A DNA stretch of 64,000 nucleotides from Meghimatium bilineatum (Eukaryota; Mollusca; Gastropoda; Stylommatophora; Philomycidae), in NCBI GenBank assembly GCA_034231615.1, contig CM067306.1, forward strand, positions 59,625,057-59,689,056. The letters run 5' to 3'. The translations under genes were made by a program, and so were the position numbers. Each line of letters begins with the position of its first letter. Positions within the stretch are counted from its first letter, which is position 1. Positions 22,226-33,860 of this stretch are shown here, one piece after another. The notes under the pieces are model-generated. The model saw only the letters and a program-made list of their open reading frames with translations. It did no database searches and had not been told where the DNA came from.

Positions 22226-22659
22226 TTTGTCATGAGATAACTCTGTAATTACCTAAATTTTAGTATCATTTGTATTTACACAATTACATCCCTTGCGCTT
22301 AAAAAACCCATTTAAATGTTTAGTCAAATTATTTCATTTGGTTTCCGATACTGTTATTTATTGGAAAGATATGTCTTAAGATCTTAATTATAAAATTAGA
22401 ATTTCGTTAATACAGGAAAACGATTTTTTTTAAATTTCTGACGAAAAAATGGGAATTGCAGTTTGTGAGTTTTAAACATAATTTTGAGAGAAAATTTACT
22501 TTCAACAATATCGCAAATTCACAATATAACGACATATCCACATGTGTCGGCTGAGATTAAAATAATGTATGCTCAAAATATTTTGACTCGATAAACATTG
22601 CTCACTAAAATTACGGAAATATACATTAGTTTATATTAATAACACATATGTATATCTTC

Positions 22660-22740
22660 GACGATGCAGATGAGTGTGAAAATATCTTGACCTATCCAGC
22701 CCTTGATGCTGTCTGTACATGATTGTATTCGCCTGCTTTT
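22660..22740 (-). mobile_element. Family R LINE fragment
   Basis: Matches the region just upstream of the family R 3' end (GATGCAGATGAGTGTG...). It is cut by the hAT element. The other half does not resume after 24762. 22236-22659 shows no gene. Confidence 0.5.
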
Positions 22741-22744
22741 TTCA

Positions 22745-24762
22745 CAGTGAAGTAGTGAAGGGGGAGGGCGGAGGTGCGGACCGTCCCAGGCAGCATCATC
22801 AGGAGGACGGCAAATTTTTAAATACTAAATTATGCAGCTAGTCAATTAACAATTCCTTACTTGACAATGATAATTATGACAACAGAACCTTTCCCAATAA
22901 TAGTCTTCAAAGGATAAAGCAATAAACTTGACCCGGAAATGTGCAGATGGTTGGTGTTTATGGTGTTATTTAAGTTTATATATAAATTAATTTCTATGCG
23001 GTAAAATGTATAAATATTAAGTTATATGAGAAATAAAACTGGATAATCAAGCTTACTTTGAAGAGAAATATATAGCAGTAGTCCACTAGAGGCATATGAG
23101 TTTGCAAATAGAACATGCCAAACATTATAAATCCGCATACTACCCTAGATAATACAAAAACCAGATGTGCTTTTTGCGTCTGAGGAAATCCTAAAAAGAT
23201 TCTTTTTAAAAGAACAAAGGGATAACTATAACTTCCCCCGCAAAAAGAAGATATAAACAGACGGGTTTACACGTAATAAGCTCACAGTTTTTGCGGTGAT
23301 CGACTGATGGTACATTTTGTTCATTCTCTCACAGGGATACTGTTTTACTGTACTTCGTGATATAAAATCTTTTTGTGTTCTTAGTTCTTTGATAAAACTT
23401 ATTCTTCTGGTGTACACACGCGTATCAAGGCAATTAATCCAAATGTCCAGTATGTTTCCGGTAGTAACCATACTTTGAATCTGATGGGAGTACACGCAGC
23501 GTCAGTAGCAGTGGACTCAGTTACGTTTTTTGGTACTATGGATAGAGTTTTAAATTATTTTCGTCTTCCACTCACCGCTGGAAAATTCTTACCGACATTG
23601 CAGGTCAAGGTGTCAAACGCCTTATTGAAACACGCTGGAGTGCAAGGTACGAAGCCATAGCGATCATGAAGATCCATTTATAATGAGATTATTGAAGTCC
23701 TGGAATCACTTTCGCAGAATATAAAAGAAAATGCAGTGAGAAGATCAGACGTTGGGCCCATTCTTCTTGCTCTCCAGTCGTTGTCATTTTTGGCCTTCCT
23801 TAGATTATGGAATCGAGTTCTTTGTAAAATAAATGATACACAATTGTATCTCCAGACGAAAGGTCTAAATGTGCATCAACGTGCTATGAAAATTTAGACA
23901 TTACAATTGTTCCTAGTCGACAACCGTGATGTTATGACTAACAACGCATTGAATTGTGTTAAAAATGTTTGTGAAGATCTAGGCATCAATATAGCTCCTC
24001 ATCGAATAAGAAAAAAAAAATAAATGACTAGCGAGAAAGTTCCAGATGCTGGTTTAAATTATGGTATTAAATTAAGACAAGAAATCTTCGAATCAGTGGT
24101 CAGAATAATACAAGAAATCAAGACCAGGTTTCAGCAACGGCACGAGCTGGCTGTTAAATACTCTTTTCTCATATGAAGCAACTTGTTAAATACAGAATAC
24201 AAGTGCGAATTCAAAGAAGAGCCTAGTGACATCGATGTGAAAGAGTTTGAAATCGAAAGATAGAGGTTACGCAATTTCGTCGCTGTAGCTGATGCGAAAG
24301 ACCAAATTAAAGTTATGAAGGGATTCTTTGAGATTCTGGAGCTTATTCAGAAATGTAACAACTATCGTATTAGCGTGCGGAATATCGTGATAATGCTCCG
24401 CATATTTTTTAACAATAGCTATCAGCATTGCAGCATGTGAACGAAGCTTCTCAAAATTAAAGTTAATAAAAAAAATTACTTAAGGTCTTCCATGAGCTAC
24501 ACAAGATTAAGTAATTTTGCCAATTTGTCAATAGAACAAAGTATCACGGACGAAATTTATTTTGACGACGTCATAAACAATTTTGCCGCCCCTAAGACCG
24601 TAAAAGTTAAATGATAATGTATTTTTATTTATGTACCTAATGTGTAATCAAATAAATATTTTCCTCCAGTCTTTTACAATTACTAACTTAAATGTTTTAA
24701 TGTTACAAGGGCGGACAATTATGATTCCACCCCGGGTGCCATTGACCCACGCTACGCCACTG
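22745..24762 (+). mobile_element. Decayed hAT transposon (ZMYM1-like transposase)
   Basis: The right end, read inverted, is CAGTGGCGTAGCGTGGGTC, and the left end begins CAGTGAAGTAGTGAAGGGGG. These are the GC-rich terminal repeats usual for ZMYM1-type hATs. Between them lies a broken transposase (23490-24613). About 2.0 kb in all. No 8-bp duplication is preserved, and the LINE piece on the left is not continued on the right, so the flanks have been rearranged. Confidence 0.75.
23490..24613 (+). pseudogene. hAT-family transposase pseudogene, ZMYM1-like
   Basis: Several frames joined by frameshifts and stops. Visible parts are SVTFFGTMDRVLNYF, a shifted RLIETRWSARYEA-type stretch, SDVGPILLALQSLSFLAFL, TKGLNVHQRAMKI, GINIAPHRIRKKK and QEIKTRFQQRHEL. 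The C-terminal dimerisation region has SYTRLSNFANLSIEQSI and then DFDDVINNFAA-like DDVINNFAAPKTVKVK. These follow the order of the RNase H-like core and hAT dimerisation domain of ZMYM1-type transposases. Chance expression is unlikely: at least four frame breaks are present. The segment between the left end and 23490 holds no recognisable zinc-finger domain. Confidence 0.7.
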
Positions 24763-24773
24763 ACTGACGCACA

Positions 24774-24961
<188 letters not shown>

Positions 24962-25318
24962 ACCATATACATATACACACGGTGCATTTTCTAGAAAAAA
25001 ATATGTGCATATGCTTAGTTTACGAAAAATTATCTAATTTTTAGTGGCAATACTCCCCCCCCCCCTCTCAATAATACACAAACACTATTCACTACTTTAT
25101 AATATATTTATATAAATATTGATATATAAAACGTAACTTTGAAAAGTTCTATATTCGGCTAGCACGCCTTCTTTCTTACCAAAATTCACCTCTGTGTTTC
25201 TGAATTGTATTAATTATCATCTGAAATCTAGATTCTTTCATTCAAGTCTCAGACAGCGAACTCAGCAATACTTTAAGTGACCACACCTTACCTTCACAAA
25301 ACGCACTATGGGATGTAA

Positions 25319-25508
25319 GACATTCTCCTATTCAATCCATTCTCCTACTCAATCCATTCTCCTACTCAATTCATTCTCCTACTCAATCCACTCTCCTACT
25401 CAATCCAATCTCCTACTCAATCCAATCTCCTACTCAATCCATTCTCCTAAAATTCAATCTCCTACTCAATCTATTCTCCTACTCAATCCACTCTCCTACT
25501 CAATCCTT
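25319..25508 (+). repeat. 17-bp tandem array, about 11 copies
   Basis: The unit is CTCCTACTCAATCCATT with minor variants and one interruption near 25448. Confidence 0.9.
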
Positions 25509-25794
25509 TGCACTGATCTACACAGCGTCACTTACCTTGGCTGATGCCACTGATCAATGGTCATTTTAAATATATTTTGATTCACCCAACCAAGGAAAAG
25601 CACGTTAAAAGTGGCACAGAAAAGATGAATGATGTTTAGACTCCGTGCGAACAATTACTCTTACAAAATTACTTTGAAAATGGCCACGCAGAAAGTCGAT
25701 ACTGTACTCGTTTTGTTGGAAAATGTGTGAAAATAACTTTCTTTCTACACTTTGCCAGAGATCGTCACGCTAGATTTCTACCGATGACGCGGTG

Positions 25795-25985
25795 TTTGCT
25801 CGTCACCATGGATATTACAAGACTTGTATGCTAAATTGGAATTCATCCTTTTTAACGTGATGCATTTGACCTTTATTGTGATTTTCGTCGCTGACGACAC
25901 AGTAACCAATTAAAATCATGGGCAAAGTCAATTGCGTCACTTGAAGGATGAATCCCGATTAATCAGCAAGACTATAATGGCGAAA
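25795..25985. mobile_element. Palindromic MITE-like element
   Basis: The left part (ATTCATCCTTTTTAACGTGATGCATTTGAC) and right part (AATTGCGTCACTTGAAGGATGAAT) are inverted around GCTGACGACACAGTAACCAA. A similar element is at 30930-31085. Each is about 150-190 bp with no frame. Confidence 0.55.
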
Positions 25986-26094
25986 GACAAGATGATGTTG
26001 CACAGTTTCGGTTAATGGTGAAATCAGATATTTCTAAATGAGAGAGTAGCTTTGTTATAAATTTTACTAACAGGTGAAAGTGGTTGATAGGTAG

Positions 26095-26470
26095 TCAGTT
26101 AGTTAGTCGATGGATCATCGTCACTGCAAACTGAACACATCCATAGTTGCTCCGAGATCTCACTGAGTTTATCCGCCATTACACTTCTACCGACAGTACC
26201 GGTCCTATGCTGGTTGACCATCATTCTTTTTCACCGCCCTCCAAAATGTTCACGTCTAGCAACACCGCATTTTAAACCACGATCTTTAATCCTGGTCATT
26301 GAAAAGGAATCATCATCCACACTAGTTTCACTCTCGCGTACTATATCCCTTAAGGAGTTCAAACGTCAGCTTGATCAATTGCTCTGTGCCATAGTCGCGC
26401 ATGATGCCAGGTGATCTGCTCTTTCATTACCTCGAACACCCACATGCCGAGTGATGTCGGCAATAAATCC
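26095..26470 (-). mobile_element. Family H LINE 3' fragment
   Basis: The minus strand reads HVGVRGNERADHLA and downstream sequence parallel to 16004-16369. It is a second 5'-truncated copy in the opposite orientation. 26471-27100 holds no recognised element apart from T-rich runs. Confidence 0.65.
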
Positions 26471-27039
26471 AGAATGTGAGTCTATGTAGTTATCCGTTTA
26501 GAAAAACGGTCAAAAGATAGATGAGATGACATTTCTAGTGCTTGAAGATAATTTGTATTAGGTTGATAATCATAAACAAAATAATATTAAAAAAGGTATA
26601 TCAAAAATATTCCGCGTATATACAAAATTAAAAAAAAAATTATTTGTAATATACATGTATAGGAACTGGGCTTTTCTGAGCTATTTTTGTCTTTGGAGCT
26701 GCGGCATTTTCAAAATGTTGAGTGGCAACACTGTATGTAAGGGCCATATAAACAAAGATAGTAAAGTACAGTTAGAACAAGTGCAGCTTACACATTAGTT
26801 TTCAGTAATATAACGGAGTTAGACAGGGGTGTGTCTTATCACCATTATTTATTATTTATATGGATAATACGAACGAACATAGATGAAGTTCTTTGGTCAT
26901 TCAAATAATATGGCGCCAATCAGCTTTCAAAAGTTGTGACAACCAAAACAAGTGCGGTCTGCTAACAAAATGTTTGGCTCGATATCATCTCAGTAGACGC
27001 AGTTTTTCATCCATTCCTAAAGAGAAAAACAAAATCGTA

Positions 27040-27239
27040 GGCTCACCGTGAGTGAGCGAGATAGCGGCAGCACCTGACGGGTTCCAAAACAATTTCTCTC
27101 ATCTTGGCTGTTCTGCCAAACGTGCTAAACCCAAGTCCCAGAGTTCCAGGCTAGATGTTAGACAAAATGGCCGCCAGAGGTGCTAGAATAATAATTGCTT
27201 CTAATTTTTCTTGAGCTACTAAGTTCGTTCATTTTTGAA
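27040..27239 (+). promoter_or_regulatory. Probable promoter/5' UTR of the plus-strand host gene
   Basis: This sequence is GC- and CpG-richer than its neighbours and contains ACAAAATGGCCGCCA at 27163, close to a YY1-type initiator motif. That ATG opens a 16-codon upstream frame ending at TGA before the main start. No TATA box at a suitable distance. The role is inferred from position in front of the exon at 27240. Confidence 0.4.
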
Positions 27240-27357
27240 ATGACTGTAGAGATGGATAGTACAAGTGACGACCACAGCCCACCACTGAGCGATAACGCTG
27301 GAAGTACATGGCTTAATTGGGAAAATGAAATCAGTTCCATCTCCGGACTGAATATCG
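27240..27357 (+). CDS. Exon 1 of a plus-strand coiled-coil host gene
   Basis: ATG at 27240 (or a better-context ATG at 27252) opens 39 codons reading MTVEMDSTSDDHSPPLSDN, then WLNWENEISSISGLN. It ends with one base before a consensus donor (ATCG|GTAAGTGA). The acidic, serine-rich start looks like a cytosolic protein: no signal peptide or membrane segment. Phase 1 matches exon 2 at 50282, giving Asp across the junction after a 22.9-kb intron. The product is not recognised. Confidence 0.65.
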
Positions 27358-27666
27358 GTAAGTGATTCACTGACTACTACTTAGAGCACGAACAATAAAC
27401 ATCGTAGATTTTACACTCAAATGTTGAAAAGTTATACTTCTTTAACTAGTCAAATGTTGCTGTAGCGTGTAAATTTTGCGTGTGTAAAACCATGCCTTTG
27501 GATAACTTGAATGGATAATAAGTCAATCCTTTTACTCTCATTCGTTTAGAATGTGTGGCATAAATAATCGTTGGTATTTTGATTAAAACAAGAGCCATTG
27601 CCTTGACCTACCTTGTATGTGGAAGAAATCGTTTTTCGCGTATGAAACTGCTACAGTGAATGAATG

Positions 27667-27952
27667 TCTTCTTCTTCTTCTTCTGCGTTCGTTCTCAAAC
27701 TCTTGCAGATTAGCAGGATGTAGTCCGGAGAACGGAATGCGTTGTGCCATGGTTTACAAAATTGCTGTGATATCTGCGCCTTTCGGCCTGACACATCCGA
27801 CTTCAGCATGGCTTTGGGTCACTGACCCTATATGGGATGGGACAGCCAACTCCATCCCATAACCTCCGTAGTCGCCTTTTACGACATGTGTGGAAGGTAA
27901 ACAGTGTTGCTATTCTTTGCTCCCCTTTCAGGCCCCGGCAACACACGGGCGG
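27667..27952 (-). repeat. Family A SINE-like repeat, full copy
   Basis: From CTTCTTCTTCTTCTGCG to CCCCGGCAACACACGGG. It is one of the least diverged copies and lies in intron 1 of the plus-strand gene. Confidence 0.85.
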
Positions 27953-28249
27953 AATGAATGTCTGACTGAACTAAAGTATGTAATTTAGTGTATGAGTATT
28001 TTGTCTTGTTTTGTTTATACGTAAGTTATTTAGTTTATATTTAGGTAGGTTCTTCGTTCACTGCGACCAGAGTTTCATATTGATGCAAAGGTAGCATCAG
28101 TCGACTGCACTCCTAGCACAACAGTGGCATAAGGCATAGAGTTTATCATCAAAAGAGACGACAGGAGCAAGTAATTGTCTGTTCGTTGGGCACGTTGTAC
28201 GTTGGACAGGTCAGCAACAGGTGTTTTGAGGCTATAGTGGTAGTGTCCA

Positions 28250-29075
28250 TCGGTGGAGGAATATAACATAAATAATTTAAAATATACGGATGACACTGTT
28301 CTGATTGCTAAAAGTGAGGAAGACTTTCCAGAATTAATTAATGTAGTAATAACAAACAGTAAAGTAAAAGGCCTCTCTCTAAACATAAAAAAAAAACATC
28401 AAGAAAACAGAAGTAATGGTTGTTTTAAAGAAACAAAACACCACAGCCTGCTAGATCAAAGTGAATTAAATAGTATTAAAACAGGTCCACCAATTCAAGT
28501 ATTTAGGTACAATGATAGCAAATGACAGCAGATGGAAGAAGTTCAACAGAAATCATAAGCAAAATAGGGCAGACAAAAACAACATTCAGGAAAATGAAAA
28601 ATATATTGTGTAATATGACATTGTCATTAGAAGTGAGAAAGAGAGTTCTGCAGTGCCACATAACTCCTATACTAACATATGGATGCGAGTCTTGGACACT
28701 AAGCGAACTGGAAAGTGGGAAATTAGAGGCAACAGAGATGTGGTTCTATAGAAGAATGCTGAGAATACCACGGACTGCCAGAAAAACTAATGTGAAGGTG
28801 TTGAAAGAGTCAAATGCGAAACGGACCTTAATCAACAATATAAGAAAAAGACAATCTTCATTTTTTGGCCACTTCATGAGACAGGCAGTTTTAGAGAACA
28901 TAGTCACAACAGACAAGATTGAAGGCAACAGAGACAGAGTGCGACAACGTGAGAAAATATTAGACAATTTGACAACCTGACATGGCATGGAAACAACAGC
29001 GATCTTGGTACATAATACTGTGGAGAGCCATGATCGCCTACGCCAGCCGGCATGACACCTGATGATGATTATGAT
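28250..29075 (+). mobile_element. Family M LINE, RT core to 3' end
   Basis: Two adjacent frames encode the end of a LINE RT. NNLKYTDDTVLIAKSEED contains the YxDD-type catalytic box (YTDD). After a stop come ISKIGQTKTTFRKMKNIL, ILTYGCESWTLSELE, MWFYRRMLRIPRTARKTN and FFGHFMRQ. It terminates in a TGATGATTATGATGAT tail. 5'-truncated before the palm and inactive. Related pieces lie at 45590-45795 and 48504-49130. Confidence 0.8.
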
Positions 29076-29434
29076 GATAGCGACTTAATGTTATGGTTCC
29101 AATTCTATTTTGATGAATTATAAATATTTGGTTTGAAATATATTTTAGGTGTTCTCTCTGGGTCATGTGGATTCTCACTCTCAATTTGCATATTCTCAAT
29201 ACTGCCTCATTCTTACCAACCTCAAAGTGCTACAACCATACAAACTCAGGTAGAGAAATATTCTCTGTCCATCATTTGTCCATGGTCCACCGCTTTCTAT
29301 ATTATTAATGTTCTGCAGTCCGTATCATTCATCTTGGCTGATCTGATTGATCCAAACTTTTCATTGGTCACTTTACAAATACTTTAATATGACAATAATG
29401 GATTCAGTCAAAGGTCAGCCAACTAGTATGACCA

Positions 29435-29712
29435 GTTCGCTCGTGTGTTGCTGGGGCCCGAAAGGGAGGTAAAGAATAGCAACACTGGTTACCTTCCATG
29501 CATGGCGTAAAAGGCGACTAAGGGGGTTATGGGATGGAGTTGGCTGTCCCATCCTATGTAGGGTCAGTGACCCAAAGCCATGCCGAAGTCGGATGTGTCA
29601 GGCCGAAAGGCGCAGATATCGCAGCAATGATGTAAACCACGACAAAATGCATTCCGTTCTCCGGACTACATCCTGATAATCTGCAGGAATTTGAGAACGA
29701 ACGAAGAAGAAT
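29435..29712 (+). repeat. Family A SINE-like repeat
   Basis: Plus-strand copy from GTGTGTTGCTGGGGCCCG to GAACGAACGAAGAAG, intron 1. Confidence 0.8.
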
Positions 29713-30214
29713 AAATATGACCAGTTCACAGACCCTGTTAGTGGAGATAGCTGTTGGTTGACTATCTGGGTTGGTGTCAGAGCCAGCTAACTTATTGATG
29801 CGATTTGGTAATGTTTACACACATTGAACATTTTTTTGCGCACACTCGGGGAGAATGATTATAGTTTGAATGGTAAACATCAAACTATTGAATTCGCTCG
29901 CTTAATGTCAGTTTCATTCATTCTTGATTCATTCTCAGTTTCATTCATTCTTGATTCATTCTCAGTTTCATTCACTTCAGTTTCATTCAATCACTTCCTA
30001 ATTGTAAATTTCAAAAATTCATTCATACAATAAACCACTTGACAAAATTACTGAGCCTGCAAAATGAGATGAATGGTTCATTTTCCCCACCGTTGGGAAA
30101 TATGGCGTAAGGCCTGTATTTTTCATTGAAAAATGAAATACCAAGGGATGATGTGGTCAGCATCAGACCCTCCGATTATACTTTCCCAGAAGATCTGATA
30201 ATGTTCTTCTGCGT

Positions 30215-30447
30215 TTATCTCTCAGTTCAACTGAGTTTAACTCAGTTCAACTGGGTTTAGCTCAGTTCAACTGAGTTTAACTCTCAGTTCAACTGGGTTT
30301 AGCTCAGTTCAACTGGGTTTAACTTTCAGTTCAACTGGGTTTAACTCTCAGTTCAACTGGGTTTAACTCTCAGTTCAACTGGGTTTAACTCGCTGTTCAA
30401 CTGAGTTTAGCTCTCAGTTTAACTGGGTTTAACTCTCAGTTCAACAG
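30215..30447 (+). repeat. 18-22-bp tandem array (CAGTTCAACTGGGTTTAAC)
   Basis: About eleven copies alternate GAGTTTA/GGGTTTA and with or without a CTCT insertion. The unit contains the small palindrome GTTCAAC/GTTGAAC-like arms. Confidence 0.85.
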
Positions 30448-30504
30448 GAAATATTTTAGGTTATCAACCCAGCCTAAAAATGATTATCATTATAATGGTT
30501 ACCG

Positions 30505-30775
30505 TTTGTTGCCGGCGTCTAAAGAGGGAGCAAAGAATAGTGACACTGGTATCTGCTATGCATGTCAAATAAGGTAACTAAGGAGGTTTTGGGAGTAGGG
30601 TTGGTTGTCCTTGTCCATGGAGGTTTAAAGTGACACAGAAGCCATGCTAAAGTCGGATGTGTCAGCCAAGAGGCACAGAGATTGCAGCCAAGCTTTAGAC
30701 CATAACACAACACATTCCGTTCTTCTGATTACATACAATAATCTGCAGGAGTTTGAGAAGGAACACGTAAAAATG
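30505..30775 (+). repeat. Family A SINE-like repeat, diverged
   Basis: Keeps GAGCAAAGAATAGTGACACTGG, GTCGGATGTGTCAGCC and AATCTGCAGGAGTTTGAGAA in order. The GAA tail is degraded. Confidence 0.7.
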
Positions 30776-30929
30776 AGTAATAAGTAATGAGGACAAAGAA
30801 GAAATTCACATTGACTGTTCGCTGCAACGGATCCCCGATAACTTCTGCCGGTTGCACGGTGACAGACTATTAAAGAAAAAATGCATCCGTCTTCGGCTGT
30901 GGCTTGGTATCCCTTTGTTCGTCATCATC

Positions 30930-31085
30930 GACGATACAAGACTTGCGGGATAAATAGGGTTAGTCCTTCTAAAGTGATGCATTTGACTTCTGCTGTCGAC
31001 ACAAAGTGACCAACGAAAATCGCGGGGAAAACCAAATGTGTCACTTTAGAAGGATGAATCCCGATTAGTCAACATGACTGTATAA
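30930..31085. mobile_element. Palindromic MITE-like element
   Basis: TCCTTCTAAAGTGATGCATT and AATGTGTCACTTTAGAAGGA are inverted around CGACACAAAGTGACCAAC. Same family as 25795-25985. A TA microsatellite follows at 31253. Confidence 0.65.
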
Positions 31086-31554
31086 ACTATGAGACTTTCA
31101 CGGTAGAATTTGGTTTTCATGGACAATCAATACAAGGTAACTGGACAGGACATTAACTTTAGTTTTGTCACCCACAAACAAAATAATAATATTTAGTTTA
31201 AAAAAAGAGCGGGTACGGCGTACCCTTGCGTATCCGTCCCCCAAGAACTGTGTATTATATATATATATATATATTCTGGATCAGCAGGCAGGACTATTAT
31301 GGAAAATTACTTGGTAAATATCATTCGGGACATACGGGCTATTTTGTTTATAACAACCTACCCTTCTGTGACCTCCTTGCTTCGTCCATGTATATATCTA
31401 GGTGTCTGGGCAATCCAACCTTCTTAGTCGGATCTTACGACTTGCATGACAGGTGGTAGTGTTACTATTCTGTGGTCTCCCGGCACCAGACTTGCATCTT
31501 ATTTTGATACATTCAGTGCTATTTTGTATCCCTATCGCTATATTATAAACACAT

Positions 31555-31830
31555 TGAAGATTCCAGAGTGTTGGTTACTAAACACAATAACAAAAAGAAA
31601 ACTACGCCTGTTTGGTCATATAAAGAGACACAACTGTTCAGAAAGACAAATAATGGAAGGCAAGGAACCTGGGAAGAGGAGAAAGGGCAGACTAAGAAGA
31701 CGATGGACTGACGATATTAAAGATAACATGAATACGTCGTTGGAAAATGCAAACCGCATCGCCCAGGACAGAGATGGGTTCAGAGAGTTCATTGGGAAGA
31801 CAACTTTCTGGAAGGAAAACGTCACATGAC
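31555..31830 (+). mobile_element. Family W LINE C-terminal fragment
   Basis: An open stretch encoding the C-terminal end of a LINE RT protein: TKRKLRLFGHIKRHNCSE, GKRRKGRLRRRWTDDIKD, then NANRIAQDRDGFREFIG. It stops at TGA 31828. 5'-truncated. It is the clearest copy of this family; others lie at 6017, 15165 and 19870. Confidence 0.75.
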
Positions 31831-31959
31831 AAGAGAATCACTACCGTAGACACCTCTTGAGTAAGGTGAGAGGTTTACCTAAAAAATAAAAGGTAATTTC
31901 GCCAAGTTTCGTGTGCAATTCCCTCTTGTTCGTAAATAAAAATCATTGCCTTTTTTTAT

Positions 31960-32290
31960 ACCATAAAAAAGGGAGGTGGTTACCAACCTTTTCGTTAAGT
32001 TCATAGTACTAAAAATTATATTCTAAATTTCGGGGAAAGGGTATTTGTATTCACAACTCAATGGTTATAAAAATAGTGCGCAACTTTTCATATAGACACA
32101 GGGCTGAAGATATGATTACCTTAAGGAGGAGATTTACCTAATTTTGAAAACCTTGTTGTGAGAAATCGCTACGGGAGATGATTTTATCGACCTTTTGGTT
32201 AAGTTCCTAGGCATGTTCAGATTTGCTAAGGGAGAGGTTTGAACACCCCTCCCCCGTCATCCCAACCCTCCTTATCTACGGGCCTGTATA
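31960..32290 (+). repeat. Family D dispersed repeat with C-run end
   Basis: Shares AAGGGAGGTGG, TAAGTTC(C/A)TAGTACT and the end GGTTTGAACACCCC...CTTATCTACGGG with 43285-43510 and 34825-34880. Confidence 0.55.
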
Positions 32291-32384
32291 GGCCCCTACA
32301 TAAACTAGAGTACACACTACAATCAACTCACCGACCTACTCCACTGCAAGCATGTACACATGAACGTGACGCACATACCAAAAT

Positions 32385-32430
32385 ACACACACACAACACG
32401 CATGCACACACACACACACTCTCACACACA
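32385..32430 (+). repeat. (CA)n microsatellite
   Basis: An ACAC-rich stretch of about 45 bases with ATG and CTC interruptions. Confidence 0.85.
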
Positions 32431-32639
32431 TGTTGCCGGTGCCTCTGATTCTGCTTCTCTCTTTATCTCTCACACACACGCGCGGTTCCGTGTCTACACA
32501 GCACCCCGTGGTTCCTTAACAACGTCACTGTAACATACACTGATGAGGAATATCTGTCAACTCACTCTGTGAGTTTTCTCAGCTGTCTCTCAGTTCTTTC
32601 TAAATTTGTTAGCTTTCTCTTTATCTGTCGGTCTCTCAT

Positions 32640-33860
32640 ATTTTCTCCATGTCTATCGGCTCTCTCATATTTTCTCCATGTCTGTCAGCTCTCTCATATT
32701 TTCTCCATATCTGTCGGCGCTGTAATCTTTTCTTCATGTCTGTCAGCTCTCTTTCTCATATTTTCTCAATGTCTGCTCTCTCTCATCTTTTCTCAATGTC
32801 TACTCTCTCTCATCTTTTTTTCAATGTCTACTCTCTCTCACAGTTTCTCAATGTCTGCTCTCTCTCATCTTTTCTCAATGTCTGGTCTCTCTCACAGTTT
32901 CTCAATGTCTGGTCTCTCATCTTTTCTCAATGTCTGGTCTCTCTCACAGTTTCTCAATGTCTGCTCTCTCTCATCTTTTCTCAATGTCTGGTCTCTTTCA
33001 CAGTTTCTCAATGTCTACTCTCTCTCATCTTTTCTCAATGTCTGGTCTCTCTCACAGTTTCTCAATGTCTGCTCTCTCTCATCTTTTCTCAATGTCTGCT
33101 CTCTCTCAGTTTCTCAATGTCTGCTCTCTCTCATCTTTTCTCAATGTCTGCTCTCTCTCATCTTTTCTCAATGTCTGGTCTCTCTCACAGTTTCTCAATG
33201 TCTGCTCTCTCTCATCTTTTCTCAATGTCTGGTCTCTCACAGTTTCTCAATGTCTGCTCTCTCTCATCTTTTCTCAATGTCTGCTCTCTCTCACAGTTTC
33301 TCAATGTCTGCTCTCTCTCATCTTTTCTCAATGTCTGCTCTCTCTCATCTTTTCTCAATGTCTGCTCTCTCTCTCATCATTTCTCAATGCCTGTTCTCTC
33401 TCACAGTTTCTCAATAATGTCTGCTCTCTCTCATCTTTTCTCAATGTCTGCTCTCTCTCACAGTTTCTCAATGTCTGCTCTCTCTCATCTTTTCTCAATG
33501 TCTGCTCTCTCTCATCTTTTCTCAATGTCTGGTCTCTCTCACAGTTTCTCAATGTCTGCTCTCTCTCATCTTTTCTCAATGTCTGGTCTCTCACAGTTTC
33601 TCAATGTCTGCTCTCTCTCATCTTTTCTCAATGTCTGCTCTCTCTCACAGTTTCTCAATGTCTGCTCTCTCTCATCTTTTCTCAATGTCTGCTCTCTCTC
33701 ATCTTTTCTCAATGTCTGCTCTCTCTCTCATCATTTTTCAATGCCTGTTCTCTCTCACAGTTTCTCAATAATGTCTGCTCTCTCTCATCTTTTCTCAATG
33801 TCTGCTTTCTCTCACAGTTTCTCAATGTCTGCTCTTTCTCATCTTTTCTTAATGTCTGTC
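32640..33860 (+). repeat. 27-bp polypyrimidine minisatellite with about 354-bp higher-order unit
   Basis: Some 45 copies of a CTCATCTTTTCTCAATGTCT-type unit alternate with a CACAGTTTCTCAATG variant. A rarer TCATCATTT/CAATAATG pair marks the same place at 33367 and 33721, so the array contains a 354-bp higher-order duplication. Unit length divisible by three keeps all three plus frames open. This produces LFSMSALSH-type peptides. There is no codon bias, start context or conserved neighbour to suggest a gene. It lies in intron 1. Confidence 0.9.

Noticed and set aside
25319..25508. CRISPR-like array
   Set aside because: The 17-bp units are contiguous with no spacers; this is a eukaryotic minisatellite. 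The same applies to the arrays at 35400, 37960 and 42433.
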